Under the pieces are notes generated by a model. That model was not told the DNA's origin. It saw nothing but the letters and a program-made list of their open reading frames with translations, and ran no database searches. 64,000 bases of DNA, taken from NCBI GenBank assembly GCA_902623995.1, contig CACNWE010000011.1, forward strand, positions 1 to 64,000. Direction: 5' to 3'. Below are positions 36,129 through 45,521 of this stretch, one piece after another. Both the position numbers and the translations under genes were made by a program. The DNA comes from an uncultured SAR116 cluster alpha proteobacterium. GTDB taxonomy: Bacteria; Pseudomonadota; Alphaproteobacteria; Puniceispirillales; Marisalimonadaceae. Every line of letters begins with the position of its first letter. The stretch's first letter is position 1.

Positions 36129-36593
36129 ATGAAGAAAAAAAACATTTTATTTGCTCATCATTCTCCATCTGAAAATACCAAAAAATTATCTAAACTTGTA
36201 AAAAATAAGATTGAAAGTGCAACTCTAGATGTAAATTTAACAATGCTTAATTTAATAGAGGTAAATACATCTTCTTTTAAAGAAATTAACGGTCTAATAA
36301 TTGGAACTACTGAAAATTTTGGATACATGTCAGGTTTAACAAAAGATTTTTTTGATAGATGTTATGATGTGTTAAAAGACAAAACAGAAGGACTTCCAAT
36401 TATTTATTATGTTAGAGCAGGATTGGACGGGGAAGGTTGTAAAGTTGCATTAAATAAAATTTTAATTGGTTTACGATGGAGACAAGTTTTACCACCTTTA
36501 ATACTCAAAGGTTCTTGGCAAGAAGATTATTTGAAACAATTAGAAAAATTTGTTTTAACTTTTGCCAGTGGCATCGAATTAGGCATTTACTAA
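36129..36593 (+). CDS. Flavodoxin-like / NAD(P)H-FMN reductase family protein
   Basis: This 154-residue flavodoxin-fold protein begins ILFAHHSPSENTKKLS (the phosphate loop that holds FMN), then LIIGTTENFGYMSGLTKDFFDR, which matches the flavodoxin/WrbA-like isoalloxazine-binding loop. The ATG 13 bases after the FrnE stop is preferred to the upstream ATG at 36096 that overlaps that gene. It probably carries electrons or reduces quinones. Its stop overlaps the convergent dehydrogenase by four bases. Confidence 0.8.
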   Translation: MKKKNILFAHHSPSENTKKLSKLVKNKIESATLDVNLTMLNLIEVNTSSFKEINGLIIGTTENFGYMSGLTKDFFDRCYDVLKDKTEGLPIIYYVRAGLDGEGCKVALNKILIGLRWRQVLPPLILKGSWQEDYLKQLEKFVLTFASGIELGIY

Positions 36594-37435
36594 TTATTTG
36601 GAAATGTTGGAATGTTTTTTAATCCATTCAAAAGAGCATTTTGAAAATCAATCATTGCATTGTTTGAACTAGAATTTGAATCAGCCAATCCATCCAAAAA
36701 ACTTCTTACATCTTTTTCTAAAATTGCAATTGTATTATCTGTCTTATAGTTTTCTTTAGCCCAGTCTATATTTTCTAAATTTTCGCTGAACCAAGTTTGA
36801 CCAGATGAACTATTTAAAATTTTTAGCAATTGATTAGTTGTGATGTTTAAATTCTTAGCCTCAGATAAGACATGTCTTACTGCTACAACTGAACAAGATG
36901 CTACAAAATTATTTAAAACTTTAACAGACATCCCAGAACCAAATTCTCCAATATGATAAATTTTATCACCTAATATATTTAAAATAGGTAAAATTTTTTC
37001 AAACTCATTTACCTGAGACCCAACCATAAAAGTTAGTGATGCATCTTTTGCTCTCATTGGAGCTCCTGACATTGGTGCTTCAATCATTGTAATATTATCA
37101 GGTGATCGCAGAAAAAATTTTTTTAAAAAGGCGGGAGATAATGTTGAACATACTACAAATGTTTTGGGAGAATTTAATTTAAAAAGCCCATTATGGCCTT
37201 CACAAAGTTCTAATGTCTGATCTATATCTCTAACTGCACTTAAAATAATGTCTGATTTATCAAAAAACTCTGTTTTGGATGAGATAAATTTATCTTTTAA
37301 TGTAGGAAAATTATTTTTAGATCTTATGTCATATCCAAAAGCATTGATTTTATTTTTTAATAGAACTTCCAACATAGGTAGTCCCATAGTTCCACATCCT
37401 GCAATTCCAATATTTAATTTCAGAATTTCGTTCAT
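36590..37435 (-). CDS. 3-hydroxyisobutyrate-dehydrogenase-family NAD(P)-dependent oxidoreductase
   Basis: This 281-residue beta-hydroxyacid dehydrogenase has the Rossmann motif IAGCGTMGLPM, the substrate loop EAPMSGAPMRA and the catalytic-lysine helix SVKVLNNFV. It should oxidise a 3-hydroxy acid or reduce a semialdehyde (3-hydroxyisobutyrate, tartronate semialdehyde or a sulfonate analogue). A TTG four codons upstream is possible, but the ATG has a GAGGA ribosome site made by that region, so the ATG was chosen. The exact substrate is unknown. Confidence 0.88.
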   Translation of the reverse strand: MNEILKLNIGIAGCGTMGLPMLEVLLKNKINAFGYDIRSKNNFPTLKDKFISSKTEFFDKSDIILSAVRDIDQTLELCEGHNGLFKLNSPKTFVVCSTLSPAFLKKFFLRSPDNITMIEAPMSGAPMRAKDASLTFMVGSQVNEFEKILPILNILGDKIYHIGEFGSGMSVKVLNNFVASCSVVAVRHVLSEAKNLNITTNQLLKILNSSSGQTWFSENLENIDWAKENYKTDNTIAILEKDVRSFLDGLADSNSSSNNAMIDFQNALLNGLKNIPTFPNN

Positions 37436-37532
37436 ATCAATCCTCAATTATTTGCTATAGTTAACTTGTTTTAGATTATAATTTTCAATATATTAAATAC
37501 AATTTTATTTATAATCACAAAAAGAAATCAAA

Positions 37533-38381
37533 ATGAATGTTAATTTAAACGAACTAAAATCTTGGATTGGCAATGAAGAGACTATATTCGACGAAGTAAC
37601 AAAATCGTTGGAAAGCAGGTTTAGGGCAACGCTTGACATTGATCCTGGTAATCCTGAGAATGGTGAAATAGCCTCTTCTGGCCTTCATTGGGCACTAGGA
37701 CCAGCTGTGGTTAAATCCTCTCTACTTGGAAAAGATTCTCATCCAAAAAAGGGAGATTTTTTACCTCCTGTTCCCCTTCCTAGAAGAATGTGGGCTGGAT
37801 GTCGAACACATTTTTTTCAATCGTTGAAAATAGGGGATCAAGTAAAAAAAATATCTAAGGTGGTGGATATAAATTTAAAAAATGGTAAGTCTGGAATGTT
37901 ATGTTTTGTAACAGCAAAATATCAGTTTTTTGTAAAAGATAAGCTAATGATCGAAGAAGAGCATGATCTTGTTTATAGAGATATAGAAAAAACAAAAAAT
38001 AATGTGATTATTAAAAATGATTTACCATTTGAAAAGTCAGATTATGAAGAAAAAATTTTTACACATCCTACAATGTTATTCAGATATTCAGCAATTACAT
38101 TCAATGGTCATAGAATTCATTATGATTACCCTTATTCGACTGAAGAAGAGGGATATAAAGATTTAGTATTTCATGGGCCACTTCAAGCAACTCTTATGTT
38201 GAGAGCTGCAGAAAAATATAAAAAAGCAAAAGCGCATTTTTTCTCACATAGAGGCGTTGCACCTGTATATGCAAATGACAATTTATTTATCAACATAGAA
38301 AATAATGAAAATGGTAATCTGAATTGCTTTACAAGTACAAAAGATGCAGGCATGACAATGAAGGGTGAGGCAAAGTTTTAA
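37533..38381 (+). CDS. MaoC/HTD2-like hot-dog hydratase (mesaconyl-CoA-hydratase type)
   Basis: This 282-residue protein has two hot-dog halves. The N-terminal half is of the FAS1/HTD2 dehydratase type (PVPLPRRMWAG), the C-terminal half has FNGHRIHYDYPY and LVFHGPLQATL, which match mesaconyl-C4-CoA hydratase and eukaryotic HTD2. It should hydrate or dehydrate an acyl-CoA or similar thioester. It is 20 bases upstream of gor, perhaps in one message, though no functional link is obvious. Confidence 0.8.
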   Translation: MNVNLNELKSWIGNEETIFDEVTKSLESRFRATLDIDPGNPENGEIASSGLHWALGPAVVKSSLLGKDSHPKKGDFLPPVPLPRRMWAGCRTHFFQSLKIGDQVKKISKVVDINLKNGKSGMLCFVTAKYQFFVKDKLMIEEEHDLVYRDIEKTKNNVIIKNDLPFEKSDYEEKIFTHPTMLFRYSAITFNGHRIHYDYPYSTEEEGYKDLVFHGPLQATLMLRAAEKYKKAKAHFFSHRGVAPVYANDNLFINIENNENGNLNCFTSTKDAGMTMKGEAKF

Positions 38382-38401
38382 ATAATTTTTCTGGAGATTA
38401 T

Positions 38402-39760
38402 ATGTCAGATTTTGATTATGACCTTATAGTAATTGGTGCTGGTTCAGGCGGGACAAGAACTGCTAGAATTTCAGCATCTTATGGAGCAAAAACTCTTGTC
38501 ATTGAAGGAGATAGAGCAGGTGGCACTTGTGTTTTAAGAGGCTGTGTACCAAAAAAATTACTAGTATATGCATCTCAATTTTCAGAACAAGTATCAGATG
38601 CAGAAGGTTTTGGTTGGCAAATTGATAACTTTAATAGCAACTGGAATGACTTAATTATAAAAAAAAACAAAGAATTAGATAGACTTCACGAAATTTATGT
38701 AAATTTAATTAAAAATTCTGGTTGTGAACTGATTACTGGTTGGGGCAAGATTATTGGACCTAATAGTGTTTCAATTACAAAAAGTAATAATGAGATTATT
38801 GAGTTATCATCAAAAAAAATAATGATTGCAGTAGGAGGTGAAGCTTCTTTTCCAACTTTTGATGGCAATCATTTTATGATTAATTCAGATAAAGCTTTAG
38901 ATTTAAGTGAACTTCCTAAATCGATTGTTATATATGGTTCTGGTTATATAGCTGTTGAGTTTGCGGGCATATTTAACGGTTTTGGAGTTGATACTCATCT
39001 TGTTTTTAGGGCTGATATGGCTTTAAGAGGCTTTGATAAAGATATAAGACAGTTTTTGATGACATCTATGAAGCAAAAGGGAATAACAATTCATAATGGA
39101 GTTACAATCTCAAAAATTGCAAAGAATAACATAAACTATAGTGTTAAATTATCAAATGGAAAGAAAATTGAAGTTGAAACTGTTATGGGTGCGACTGGCA
39201 GATTGCCAAACGTGTCAAATCTTGGATTAAATGAGGTTGGTGTAAAAACAGGAAGTCGTGGTGAAATAATAGTAAATAAGCATAGCCAAACAAATATTAA
39301 ATCGATATTTGCAATTGGTGATGTAACAGACAAAATTACATTGACTCCTGTAGCTATTGCAGAAGGACATAGTTTTGCAGATAGAGAATTCGGGGGATTG
39401 AAAAGATTCATTTCTTATGAAAATGTTCCTAGTGCTGTATTTAGTCAACCATCCATTGCAGTTGTAGGTCTAAGTTTTGATAAAGCTATAAAGAATGGTA
39501 TAAATGCAAGAGAGTATAAAAGTGAATTCAGAGCTTTAAAAAATACAATATCTGGAAATCTTGAAAGAACTCTGATGAAACTAGTTGTTAACGAAAACAC
39601 TCAAAAAGTTATTGGAGCTCATATGATTGGGCCAGACTCTGCAGAAATAATTCAAGGAATTGCAATAGCAATTAAAGCAGGAGCATTGAAGTCTGATTTT
39701 GACAATACTATAGGCATCCATCCCTCGTCTGCTGAAGAGTTTGTCACTATGAGATCTTAG
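38402..39760 (+). CDS. gor: Glutathione-disulfide reductase
   Basis: This 452-residue flavoprotein has the FAD motif IGAGSGGTRTA, the redox disulfide GGTCVLRGCVPKK (Cys43, Cys48), the NAD(P)-binding YGSGYIAVEFAGI, an FAD-binding AIGDV and the C-terminal HPSSAEEFVTM with the His-Glu pair. It keeps glutathione reduced with NADPH in the cytosol, feeding the GrxD, YghU and GST-like activities in this window. Residue Leu in CVLRGC replaces the usual Asn, as in several alphaproteobacterial reductases. The partner dihydrolipoamide dehydrogenase call is excluded by the HPSSAEE end and neighbours. Confidence 0.92.
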   Translation: MSDFDYDLIVIGAGSGGTRTARISASYGAKTLVIEGDRAGGTCVLRGCVPKKLLVYASQFSEQVSDAEGFGWQIDNFNSNWNDLIIKKNKELDRLHEIYVNLIKNSGCELITGWGKIIGPNSVSITKSNNEIIELSSKKIMIAVGGEASFPTFDGNHFMINSDKALDLSELPKSIVIYGSGYIAVEFAGIFNGFGVDTHLVFRADMALRGFDKDIRQFLMTSMKQKGITIHNGVTISKIAKNNINYSVKLSNGKKIEVETVMGATGRLPNVSNLGLNEVGVKTGSRGEIIVNKHSQTNIKSIFAIGDVTDKITLTPVAIAEGHSFADREFGGLKRFISYENVPSAVFSQPSIAVVGLSFDKAIKNGINAREYKSEFRALKNTISGNLERTLMKLVVNENTQKVIGAHMIGPDSAEIIQGIAIAIKAGALKSDFDNTIGIHPSSAEEFVTMRS

Positions 39761-39859
39761 TGATAAACTTAACTCATAATTTGAAGAAAAAGTTAAATTC
39801 TGTTATTTGAAGATTGTTAATAAAAATTTTATATTGATTTTGTTTTTAAAGGAAAAGTT

Positions 39860-41245
39860 ATGATTGATTGGAAATTAGATAGCTGGAGAAAACTTCCTAT
39901 TAAGCAAGTGCCCGAATATAATGACCTTGCTAAGGTAAATAATGTGGAAAAAGAGTTATCTATTAGACCGCCTTTAGTTTTTGCTGAAGAAGCTAGAAGA
40001 TTAAGAAAAAGGATGGCTGATGTGGCTGAAGGTAATGCTTTTTTATTGCAAGGGGGTGATTGCGCTGAGTCGTTTGCTGAACATAACGCTAATAATATAA
40101 GAGATAGTTTTAGAGTATTGTTGCAGATGGCTGTTGTTCTCACTTTTGGATCAGCCTTGCCTGTTGTTAAAATAGGTAGATTAGCTGGCCAATATTCTAA
40201 GCCTAGATCATCTCCTTTTGAAGAAATAGACAATATTTCTTTACCTAGTTACCGTGGTGACATGGTAAACGACATGGCATTTGACAAAAAAGCAAGAGAA
40301 CCTGACCCAGATCGTCTAATTCAAGTTTATGATAAATCTGCTTCAACATTGAACCTATTAAGAGCGTTCGCAAGTGGCGGTATGGCAGATTTAACAAAGT
40401 TGCACGAATGGAACCTTGAGTTTGTTAGAGGTACTAAAGAAGCAGAAAAGTACAAAGAGTTAGCGTCTCAGATAACTGCTTCACTCGAGTTTATGAATGC
40501 GTGTGGTATGACACCAGAAAACACTGTGCAACTTCGTGAAACTGAATTTTATACATCTCATGAGGGATTGTTACTTAATTATGAAGAAGCCCTTACTAGA
40601 AAAGACACTATAACAGAAGAGAAAGGTTGGTTTGCTACATCTGCTCATATGTTATGGATTGGAGATAGAACAAGAAGTATTGATGAGGCTCATGTTGAAT
40701 ATATGAGAGGAATAGCCAATCCTATAGGATTAAAGTGTGGACCATCTACAGATCCCGACGATTTGCTCAGATTAATCGAAAAGCTCAATCCACTTAATCA
40801 AGCGGGTAGACTAACTTTGATTGCTAGAATGGGCTCGTCAGAAATACATAAAAAATTAAAACCATTAATTTCAGCAGTTAAGAGGTCTGGATTGGTTGTA
40901 GGTTGGTGCAGTGATCCAATGCATGGAAATACAGTCAAAGCATCATCAGGATTTAAAACTAGGAAAATGGATGATATTATGATGGAGGTCAAAGGTTTTT
41001 TTGAGGTTCACAATGAAATGAATACTATACCAGGTGGGGTACATTTTGAAATGACAGGTCAAAATGTAACAGAGTGTGTTGGTGGTGTGTATGAAGTGAA
41101 TGAATCAAATTTAGCGGATAGATATCATACTCATTGCGATCCTAGACTTAATGCAACTCAATCTCTTGAGCTGGCATTTTTAGTAGCTGACTTGCTTACC
41201 GAAAATAGAAATAATCAAAAAAAACAAATTGCGGCAGTATCTTAA
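39860..41245 (+). CDS. aroG: 3-deoxy-7-phosphoheptulonate synthase, class II
   Basis: This 461-residue protein is the plant/actinobacterial-type (class II) DAHP synthase, with LQGGDCAESF, YRGDMVND, TSAHMLWIGDRTR, NPIGLKCGPS, WCSDPMHGNT and HFEMTGQNVTEC. It joins phosphoenolpyruvate and erythrose 4-phosphate in the first step of the shikimate pathway. Cys, His and Glu metal ligands are present in those motifs. An AAAGGA ribosome site precedes the ATG. It is nine bases from the NAPRTase gene, an arrangement found in other alphaproteobacteria. Confidence 0.94.
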   Translation: MIDWKLDSWRKLPIKQVPEYNDLAKVNNVEKELSIRPPLVFAEEARRLRKRMADVAEGNAFLLQGGDCAESFAEHNANNIRDSFRVLLQMAVVLTFGSALPVVKIGRLAGQYSKPRSSPFEEIDNISLPSYRGDMVNDMAFDKKAREPDPDRLIQVYDKSASTLNLLRAFASGGMADLTKLHEWNLEFVRGTKEAEKYKELASQITASLEFMNACGMTPENTVQLRETEFYTSHEGLLLNYEEALTRKDTITEEKGWFATSAHMLWIGDRTRSIDEAHVEYMRGIANPIGLKCGPSTDPDDLLRLIEKLNPLNQAGRLTLIARMGSSEIHKKLKPLISAVKRSGLVVGWCSDPMHGNTVKASSGFKTRKMDDIMMEVKGFFEVHNEMNTIPGGVHFEMTGQNVTECVGGVYEVNESNLADRYHTHCDPRLNATQSLELAFLVADLLTENRNNQKKQIAAVS

Positions 41246-41254
41246 GGAAATGTT

Positions 41255-42436
41255 TTGAGTAATCAAAAGAAAAAGCATAGTTTTAATCTCGTCAAAAAAA
41301 ATAATTGGCCCAGTGATTTAAGACCAAATCCAAGCCAGTTAGCTTCAGTCACAGACACTTATTTTTTAAGAACAAAGGATATTGTTTCTTCCTTTGGGGA
41401 CACAGAAGTTACATATGCAATTTTCATGAGAAGGCCGGTTATTTCTGCTTTAAACCCAGCTATAGATTGGCTAAACAAAATTATAAAAGAGAGAAAAGGT
41501 AGCGTTAATATAAAACGTTGTTTTGCTGAAGGTTCAGATGTTGGTGCTGGAGAACCTTTATTGTACATATCAGGTTCTTTTTTATTATTAGTTGATTTAG
41601 AAACCGCTTTACTTCAAAAAATCGGAGCTACTTGCGTTGCTGCTTACAATGCAAAAGCAATGGTAGAGAGTTTACCTAAAACAGCTTTTTTAGCTATGGA
41701 TGCAAGACATTGTGCAGGTGCTGACATGGCAGATTTGATGGCTTACGGAGCATTTGTGGGCTCTAAACGGGTAAAGTCAGAAGGTGAAGCAATAGGTTTT
41801 ATAGGATGCGCTACTGACAAAACAGCCCATTTATTTGAAAACACAAAAGGTTTAGGTACTATGCCTCATGCATTAATTGGTTATGCTGGATCAACATTAA
41901 AAGCGGCACAAATGTTTCACTCCACTTGGCCAGATGAACCATTAACAGTTCTTATTGATTATTTTGGTAAAGAAATAACAGATGGTTTAACTGTTTGTAG
42001 ATCATTTAAAATTTTAGCTGATAAATACTCTTTGTCACTAAGAATTGATACTCATGGTGGAAGATATGTTGAAGGACTTGATGTAGCTGGGTCTTATTCG
42101 GTTTTAGAACGAAATGCTCCACAAGCTATTCGTGGTTACAGAACTGAACAAGAACTTCGTTATTTAATTGGCACTGGAGTGTCTGCAGCTGCTGTATGGC
42201 ATTTGAGAGAAATACTTGATAATGCTGGTTTTGAAAAAGTTAAAATTGTTGCCTCAAGTGGATTTGGTCCAGAGAAATGTAAGGTTTTTTCACTTGCAAA
42301 AGTACCTGTTAATGTTGTAGGTACAGGATCGTATCTACCTAGTCGTTGGTCAGAAACCTATGCAACGGCTGATATAATCTCTTATGGTGGCAAGTCACAA
42401 GTTAAACTTGGAAGAGAGTTTTTACTGAAGCGGTAA
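41255..42436 (+). CDS. pncB: Nicotinate phosphoribosyltransferase
   Basis: This 393-residue type II phosphoribosyltransferase has TDTYFLRT near the N-terminus, the FAEGSDVGAGEPLL region, AMDARHCAGADMADLMAYGA and the LRIDTHGGRYVEG segment that binds phosphate and the ring. It makes nicotinate mononucleotide from nicotinate and PRPP. The next gene is glutamine-dependent NAD synthetase, so both ends of the Preiss-Handler route are adjacent (the adenylyltransferase is not here). The start is a TTG with AAGGA upstream. Confidence 0.85.
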   Translation: MSNQKKKHSFNLVKKNNWPSDLRPNPSQLASVTDTYFLRTKDIVSSFGDTEVTYAIFMRRPVISALNPAIDWLNKIIKERKGSVNIKRCFAEGSDVGAGEPLLYISGSFLLLVDLETALLQKIGATCVAAYNAKAMVESLPKTAFLAMDARHCAGADMADLMAYGAFVGSKRVKSEGEAIGFIGCATDKTAHLFENTKGLGTMPHALIGYAGSTLKAAQMFHSTWPDEPLTVLIDYFGKEITDGLTVCRSFKILADKYSLSLRIDTHGGRYVEGLDVAGSYSVLERNAPQAIRGYRTEQELRYLIGTGVSAAAVWHLREILDNAGFEKVKIVASSGFGPEKCKVFSLAKVPVNVVGTGSYLPSRWSETYATADIISYGGKSQVKLGREFLLKR

Positions 42437-42448
42437 TTATTCTAATAA

Positions 42449-44119
42449 ATGAGTCAATTATTGAAAAATAAAATGAAAATAGCACTTGCCCAATTAAATC
42501 CCAAAGTAGGTGACGTTAAAAGAAATATTTCTAAACTTATTTCTATTAGAAATGATTTGAGCAATGATGTAGATATTATTGTTGTTCCAGAGTTATATGT
42601 TACTGGATACCCAATTGACGATTTAGTTCTAAGAAATGATTTCTTAGAACTTGTAGAGAATGAAATTAATAATTTAGCTAAATTAACTAATGATGGTAAA
42701 GCTGCTATAATTCTTGGATCTCCAAGAAAAGATCAAGATAAAATTAGAAATTCCGTTTTTGTTTTGGATCAAGGAAAAATTCTGTCATTTAGGGATAAAC
42801 ATAATCTTCCAAATACTGGTGTATTTGATGAACAAAGAATTTTTAAACCTGGTTCTTTGTCAGGCCCAGTTAAAATTAGAGAAACATTAATTGGATTACC
42901 AATATGTGAAGATATTTGGAATGAAACAGTTATAGATTGTCTTTCAGAAACAGGAGCTGAGATGATTATTTCAATTAATGCTTCACCATATACAACCAAA
43001 AAAATTGATCAAAGAATGTCTGTTGCTGTTTCAAGAGTTTTTGAATCAAAATTACCTTTAATTTACCTGAATAGGGTAGGAGGACAAGACGAATTAGTTT
43101 TTGATGGTTCATCTTTTTGCTTAAGTGATAGTGGAGAATTAACAGTACAACTAAGTGACTTTAAAGAAGAAATATTGAATATTGATTTATATAAAAATAA
43201 CAATAAATGGAATTTTCAAAAAAACATTAAAAACATCTCTTCTAATATTGAGGCATTGTATAAGTCTCTAGTTGTTAGCGTGAGGGATTATGTTAACAAC
43301 AACGGTTTTCCAGGTGTTGTACTTGGGATGTCAGGTGGTGTTGATTCAGCACTAGTAGCTGCGATAGCAACTGATGCTTTGGGGCCAAATTTAGTAAAAG
43401 CAGTTATGATGCCTAGTCCATATACTAGTAAAGAAAGTCTTGAAGATGCAGAAATGGCTTCATCTAATCTTGGAATCGATTACTCATATTTAGATATAAA
43501 AGAAGGTATGAAAACTATTGATCAGATTTTATTAAATTTTAATGGTCCAATGATACCACCAGGTATAACTGAAGAAAATATCCAATCTAGAATTAGAGGA
43601 TTAATATTAATGGCAATATCAAATAAATATGGATCAATGGTATTAGCAACAGGAAATAAGTCAGAATACGCTGTTGGATACGCAACATTATATGGAGATA
43701 TGTGTGGTGGGTTTGCGGTTATAAAAGATGTCTGGAAGAGTGATGTTTTCAAATTATGTAAATGGAGAAATTTAAACAAACCATTAGAATTTTTAGGACC
43801 TAAGGGAATAGTAATACCAGATAGAATAATTACTAAGCCACCAAGTGCAGAATTAAGAGAAGATCAAAAAGATACAGATAGCTTACCAGAATATGATATC
43901 CTTGATGTTATTTTAAAGAAATTAGTTGAAGATGATCAGTCATTAGATGAAATAGTAAGTGAAGGCTTTGATTTAAATGATGTAAAAAAAATCTCAATGT
44001 TGTTATCTAGATCTGAGTATAAAAGATTTCAGTCAGCACCTGGACCAAAAGTTACTGAAAAAGCTTTTGGTAGGGATAGAAGGTATCCTCTAACAAGTGG
44101 TTTTAGGAATTGGAATTAA
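42449..44119 (+). CDS. nadE: Glutamine-dependent NAD+ synthetase
   Basis: This 556-residue two-domain enzyme has an N-terminal nitrilase-type glutaminase with the Glu-Lys-Cys triad in VPELYVTGYP, DKHNLPN and LPICEDIWN, and a C-terminal ATP-pyrophosphatase domain with the P-loop GMSGGVDSALVA, SRIRG, ATGNKSE and YGDMCGG. It converts nicotinate adenine dinucleotide to NAD with ATP and glutamine. An ATG eight codons downstream (42473) is an alternative start, and neither has a strong ribosome site. Confidence 0.94.
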   Translation: MSQLLKNKMKIALAQLNPKVGDVKRNISKLISIRNDLSNDVDIIVVPELYVTGYPIDDLVLRNDFLELVENEINNLAKLTNDGKAAIILGSPRKDQDKIRNSVFVLDQGKILSFRDKHNLPNTGVFDEQRIFKPGSLSGPVKIRETLIGLPICEDIWNETVIDCLSETGAEMIISINASPYTTKKIDQRMSVAVSRVFESKLPLIYLNRVGGQDELVFDGSSFCLSDSGELTVQLSDFKEEILNIDLYKNNNKWNFQKNIKNISSNIEALYKSLVVSVRDYVNNNGFPGVVLGMSGGVDSALVAAIATDALGPNLVKAVMMPSPYTSKESLEDAEMASSNLGIDYSYLDIKEGMKTIDQILLNFNGPMIPPGITEENIQSRIRGLILMAISNKYGSMVLATGNKSEYAVGYATLYGDMCGGFAVIKDVWKSDVFKLCKWRNLNKPLEFLGPKGIVIPDRIITKPPSAELREDQKDTDSLPEYDILDVILKKLVEDDQSLDEIVSEGFDLNDVKKISMLLSRSEYKRFQSAPGPKVTEKAFGRDRRYPLTSGFRNWN

Positions 44120-44164
44120 AGTTTACTATATTTATTTGAAACTTTTTATAAATTAGGAAAATTA

Positions 44165-45496
44165 ATGATTAAAGTTCGATTTGCACCAAGCCCAACGGGA
44201 TATATACATATTGGAAATTTTAGAACTGCTTTAGTTAACTTCTTATTTACTAAGAGTAAAAATGGTCACTTTATGCTTAGAATTGACGATACTGACGATG
44301 AGAGATCATCCAAAGAATATGAAGATGCTATTAAAGAAGATTTAACTTGGATGAATATAAATTGGGATAGTTTAGAAAGGCAATCTTCTAGACTTTTATC
44401 TTATAATGAAGCTTTAGAAACTTTATTAGAAAAAAAACGTGCATATCCTTGTTTTGAGACGGCGGAAGAATTATCCCTTAAAAGAAAAAGCCAATTGACT
44501 TCAGGAAAACCACCTATTTATGATAGGTCTGCATTGAAATTATCAGATTCAGATATTGCTGATTTAAAGTCTAAAGGAAAAAAACCACATTATAGATTTT
44601 TACTCAATCATGAAGACGTAAATTGGAATGATCTTGTGAAGGGTGAGAGTAAATACAATATGTCTAATCTGTCAGATCCAGTCATATTAAGAGAAGACGG
44701 AAGGGTTATCTATACATTAGCTTCAGTAGTAGACGACATCCAATTTGAAGTAACAGACATTTTGAGAGGTGAAGATCATATGACAAATTCAGCTGCTCAA
44801 ATACAGTTATTTGAAGCGCTAGGATCATTGTCACCCAAAATGGGTCATTTGTCACTATTGACTGATAATACTGGATCAGGTCTTTCAAAAAGAATTGGAA
44901 GTTTATCGCTTCGAGAATTAAGAAGTCAAGGATTTCAACCAATGGCAATTTCCTCTTTGTTAGCTAAAATTGGGACTTCAGATTCAATTGATATTTTTAA
45001 AGATATGAAACAAATTGTTAAAAGTTTTGATATCTCTAAGTTTGGAAATTCAAAACCGAAATTTGATAAAACGGAATTATCTGCTTTGAATTCTAAGTTT
45101 TTTCAGCTGGTAGATTATAAGGATATAAGTCATCAGTTAAATATATTAGATATTAAAATTACTAACGAATTTTGGAATTTAATTAGAGGAAATATAAATA
45201 ATTTTTATGATGTAAAGTTTTGGTGGAACATTGTTTATGGGGATATTAAAGAAGTTTCAAATGATCTAGATTTTAAAAAACTAGCGTTGCAAACACTTCC
45301 TAAAGAAAGATTTGATAAAAATACTTGGTCGGTTTGGACTAACTCTCTTATGAAAGAAAGTGGTAAAAAAGGTAAAGAACTTTTCAAGCCACTAAGATTA
45401 TGCCTTACAGGTCAGAGTAACGGGCCCGAAATGGCGAATTTAGTGTTAATAATGGGGAAAGATAAAATTAAAGAAAGATTAAATAAAAATAATTAA
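44165..45496 (+). CDS. gltX: Glutamyl-tRNA synthetase
   Basis: This 443-residue class I synthetase has the HIGH-type site RFAPSPTGYIHIGNFRTA and a KMSKR-type loop SGLSKRIGS, both in the positions expected. It loads glutamate onto tRNA. It is shorter than the E. coli enzyme, like the second GltX of alphaproteobacteria, which often includes tRNA-Gln mischarging for GatCAB. The neighbouring cysS is 25 bases downstream in the same direction. Confidence 0.93.
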   Translation: MIKVRFAPSPTGYIHIGNFRTALVNFLFTKSKNGHFMLRIDDTDDERSSKEYEDAIKEDLTWMNINWDSLERQSSRLLSYNEALETLLEKKRAYPCFETAEELSLKRKSQLTSGKPPIYDRSALKLSDSDIADLKSKGKKPHYRFLLNHEDVNWNDLVKGESKYNMSNLSDPVILREDGRVIYTLASVVDDIQFEVTDILRGEDHMTNSAAQIQLFEALGSLSPKMGHLSLLTDNTGSGLSKRIGSLSLRELRSQGFQPMAISSLLAKIGTSDSIDIFKDMKQIVKSFDISKFGNSKPKFDKTELSALNSKFFQLVDYKDISHQLNILDIKITNEFWNLIRGNINNFYDVKFWWNIVYGDIKEVSNDLDFKKLALQTLPKERFDKNTWSVWTNSLMKESGKKGKELFKPLRLCLTGQSNGPEMANLVLIMGKDKIKERLNKNN

Positions 45497-45521
45497 ATTT
45501 TTAAAAATAAATAAATCTAAA

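Noticed and set aside
38402-39760. Dihydrolipoamide dehydrogenase or mercuric reductase
   Set aside because: The VLRGCVPKK disulfide and HPSSAEE end match glutathione reductases; no mercury or 2-oxoacid-dehydrogenase genes are adjacent.
39829-40233. 134-residue antisense ORF opposite aroG
   Set aside because: It is fully inside a strong class II DAHP synthase gene, has no ribosome site of its own and no recognisable protein pattern; shadow frame.
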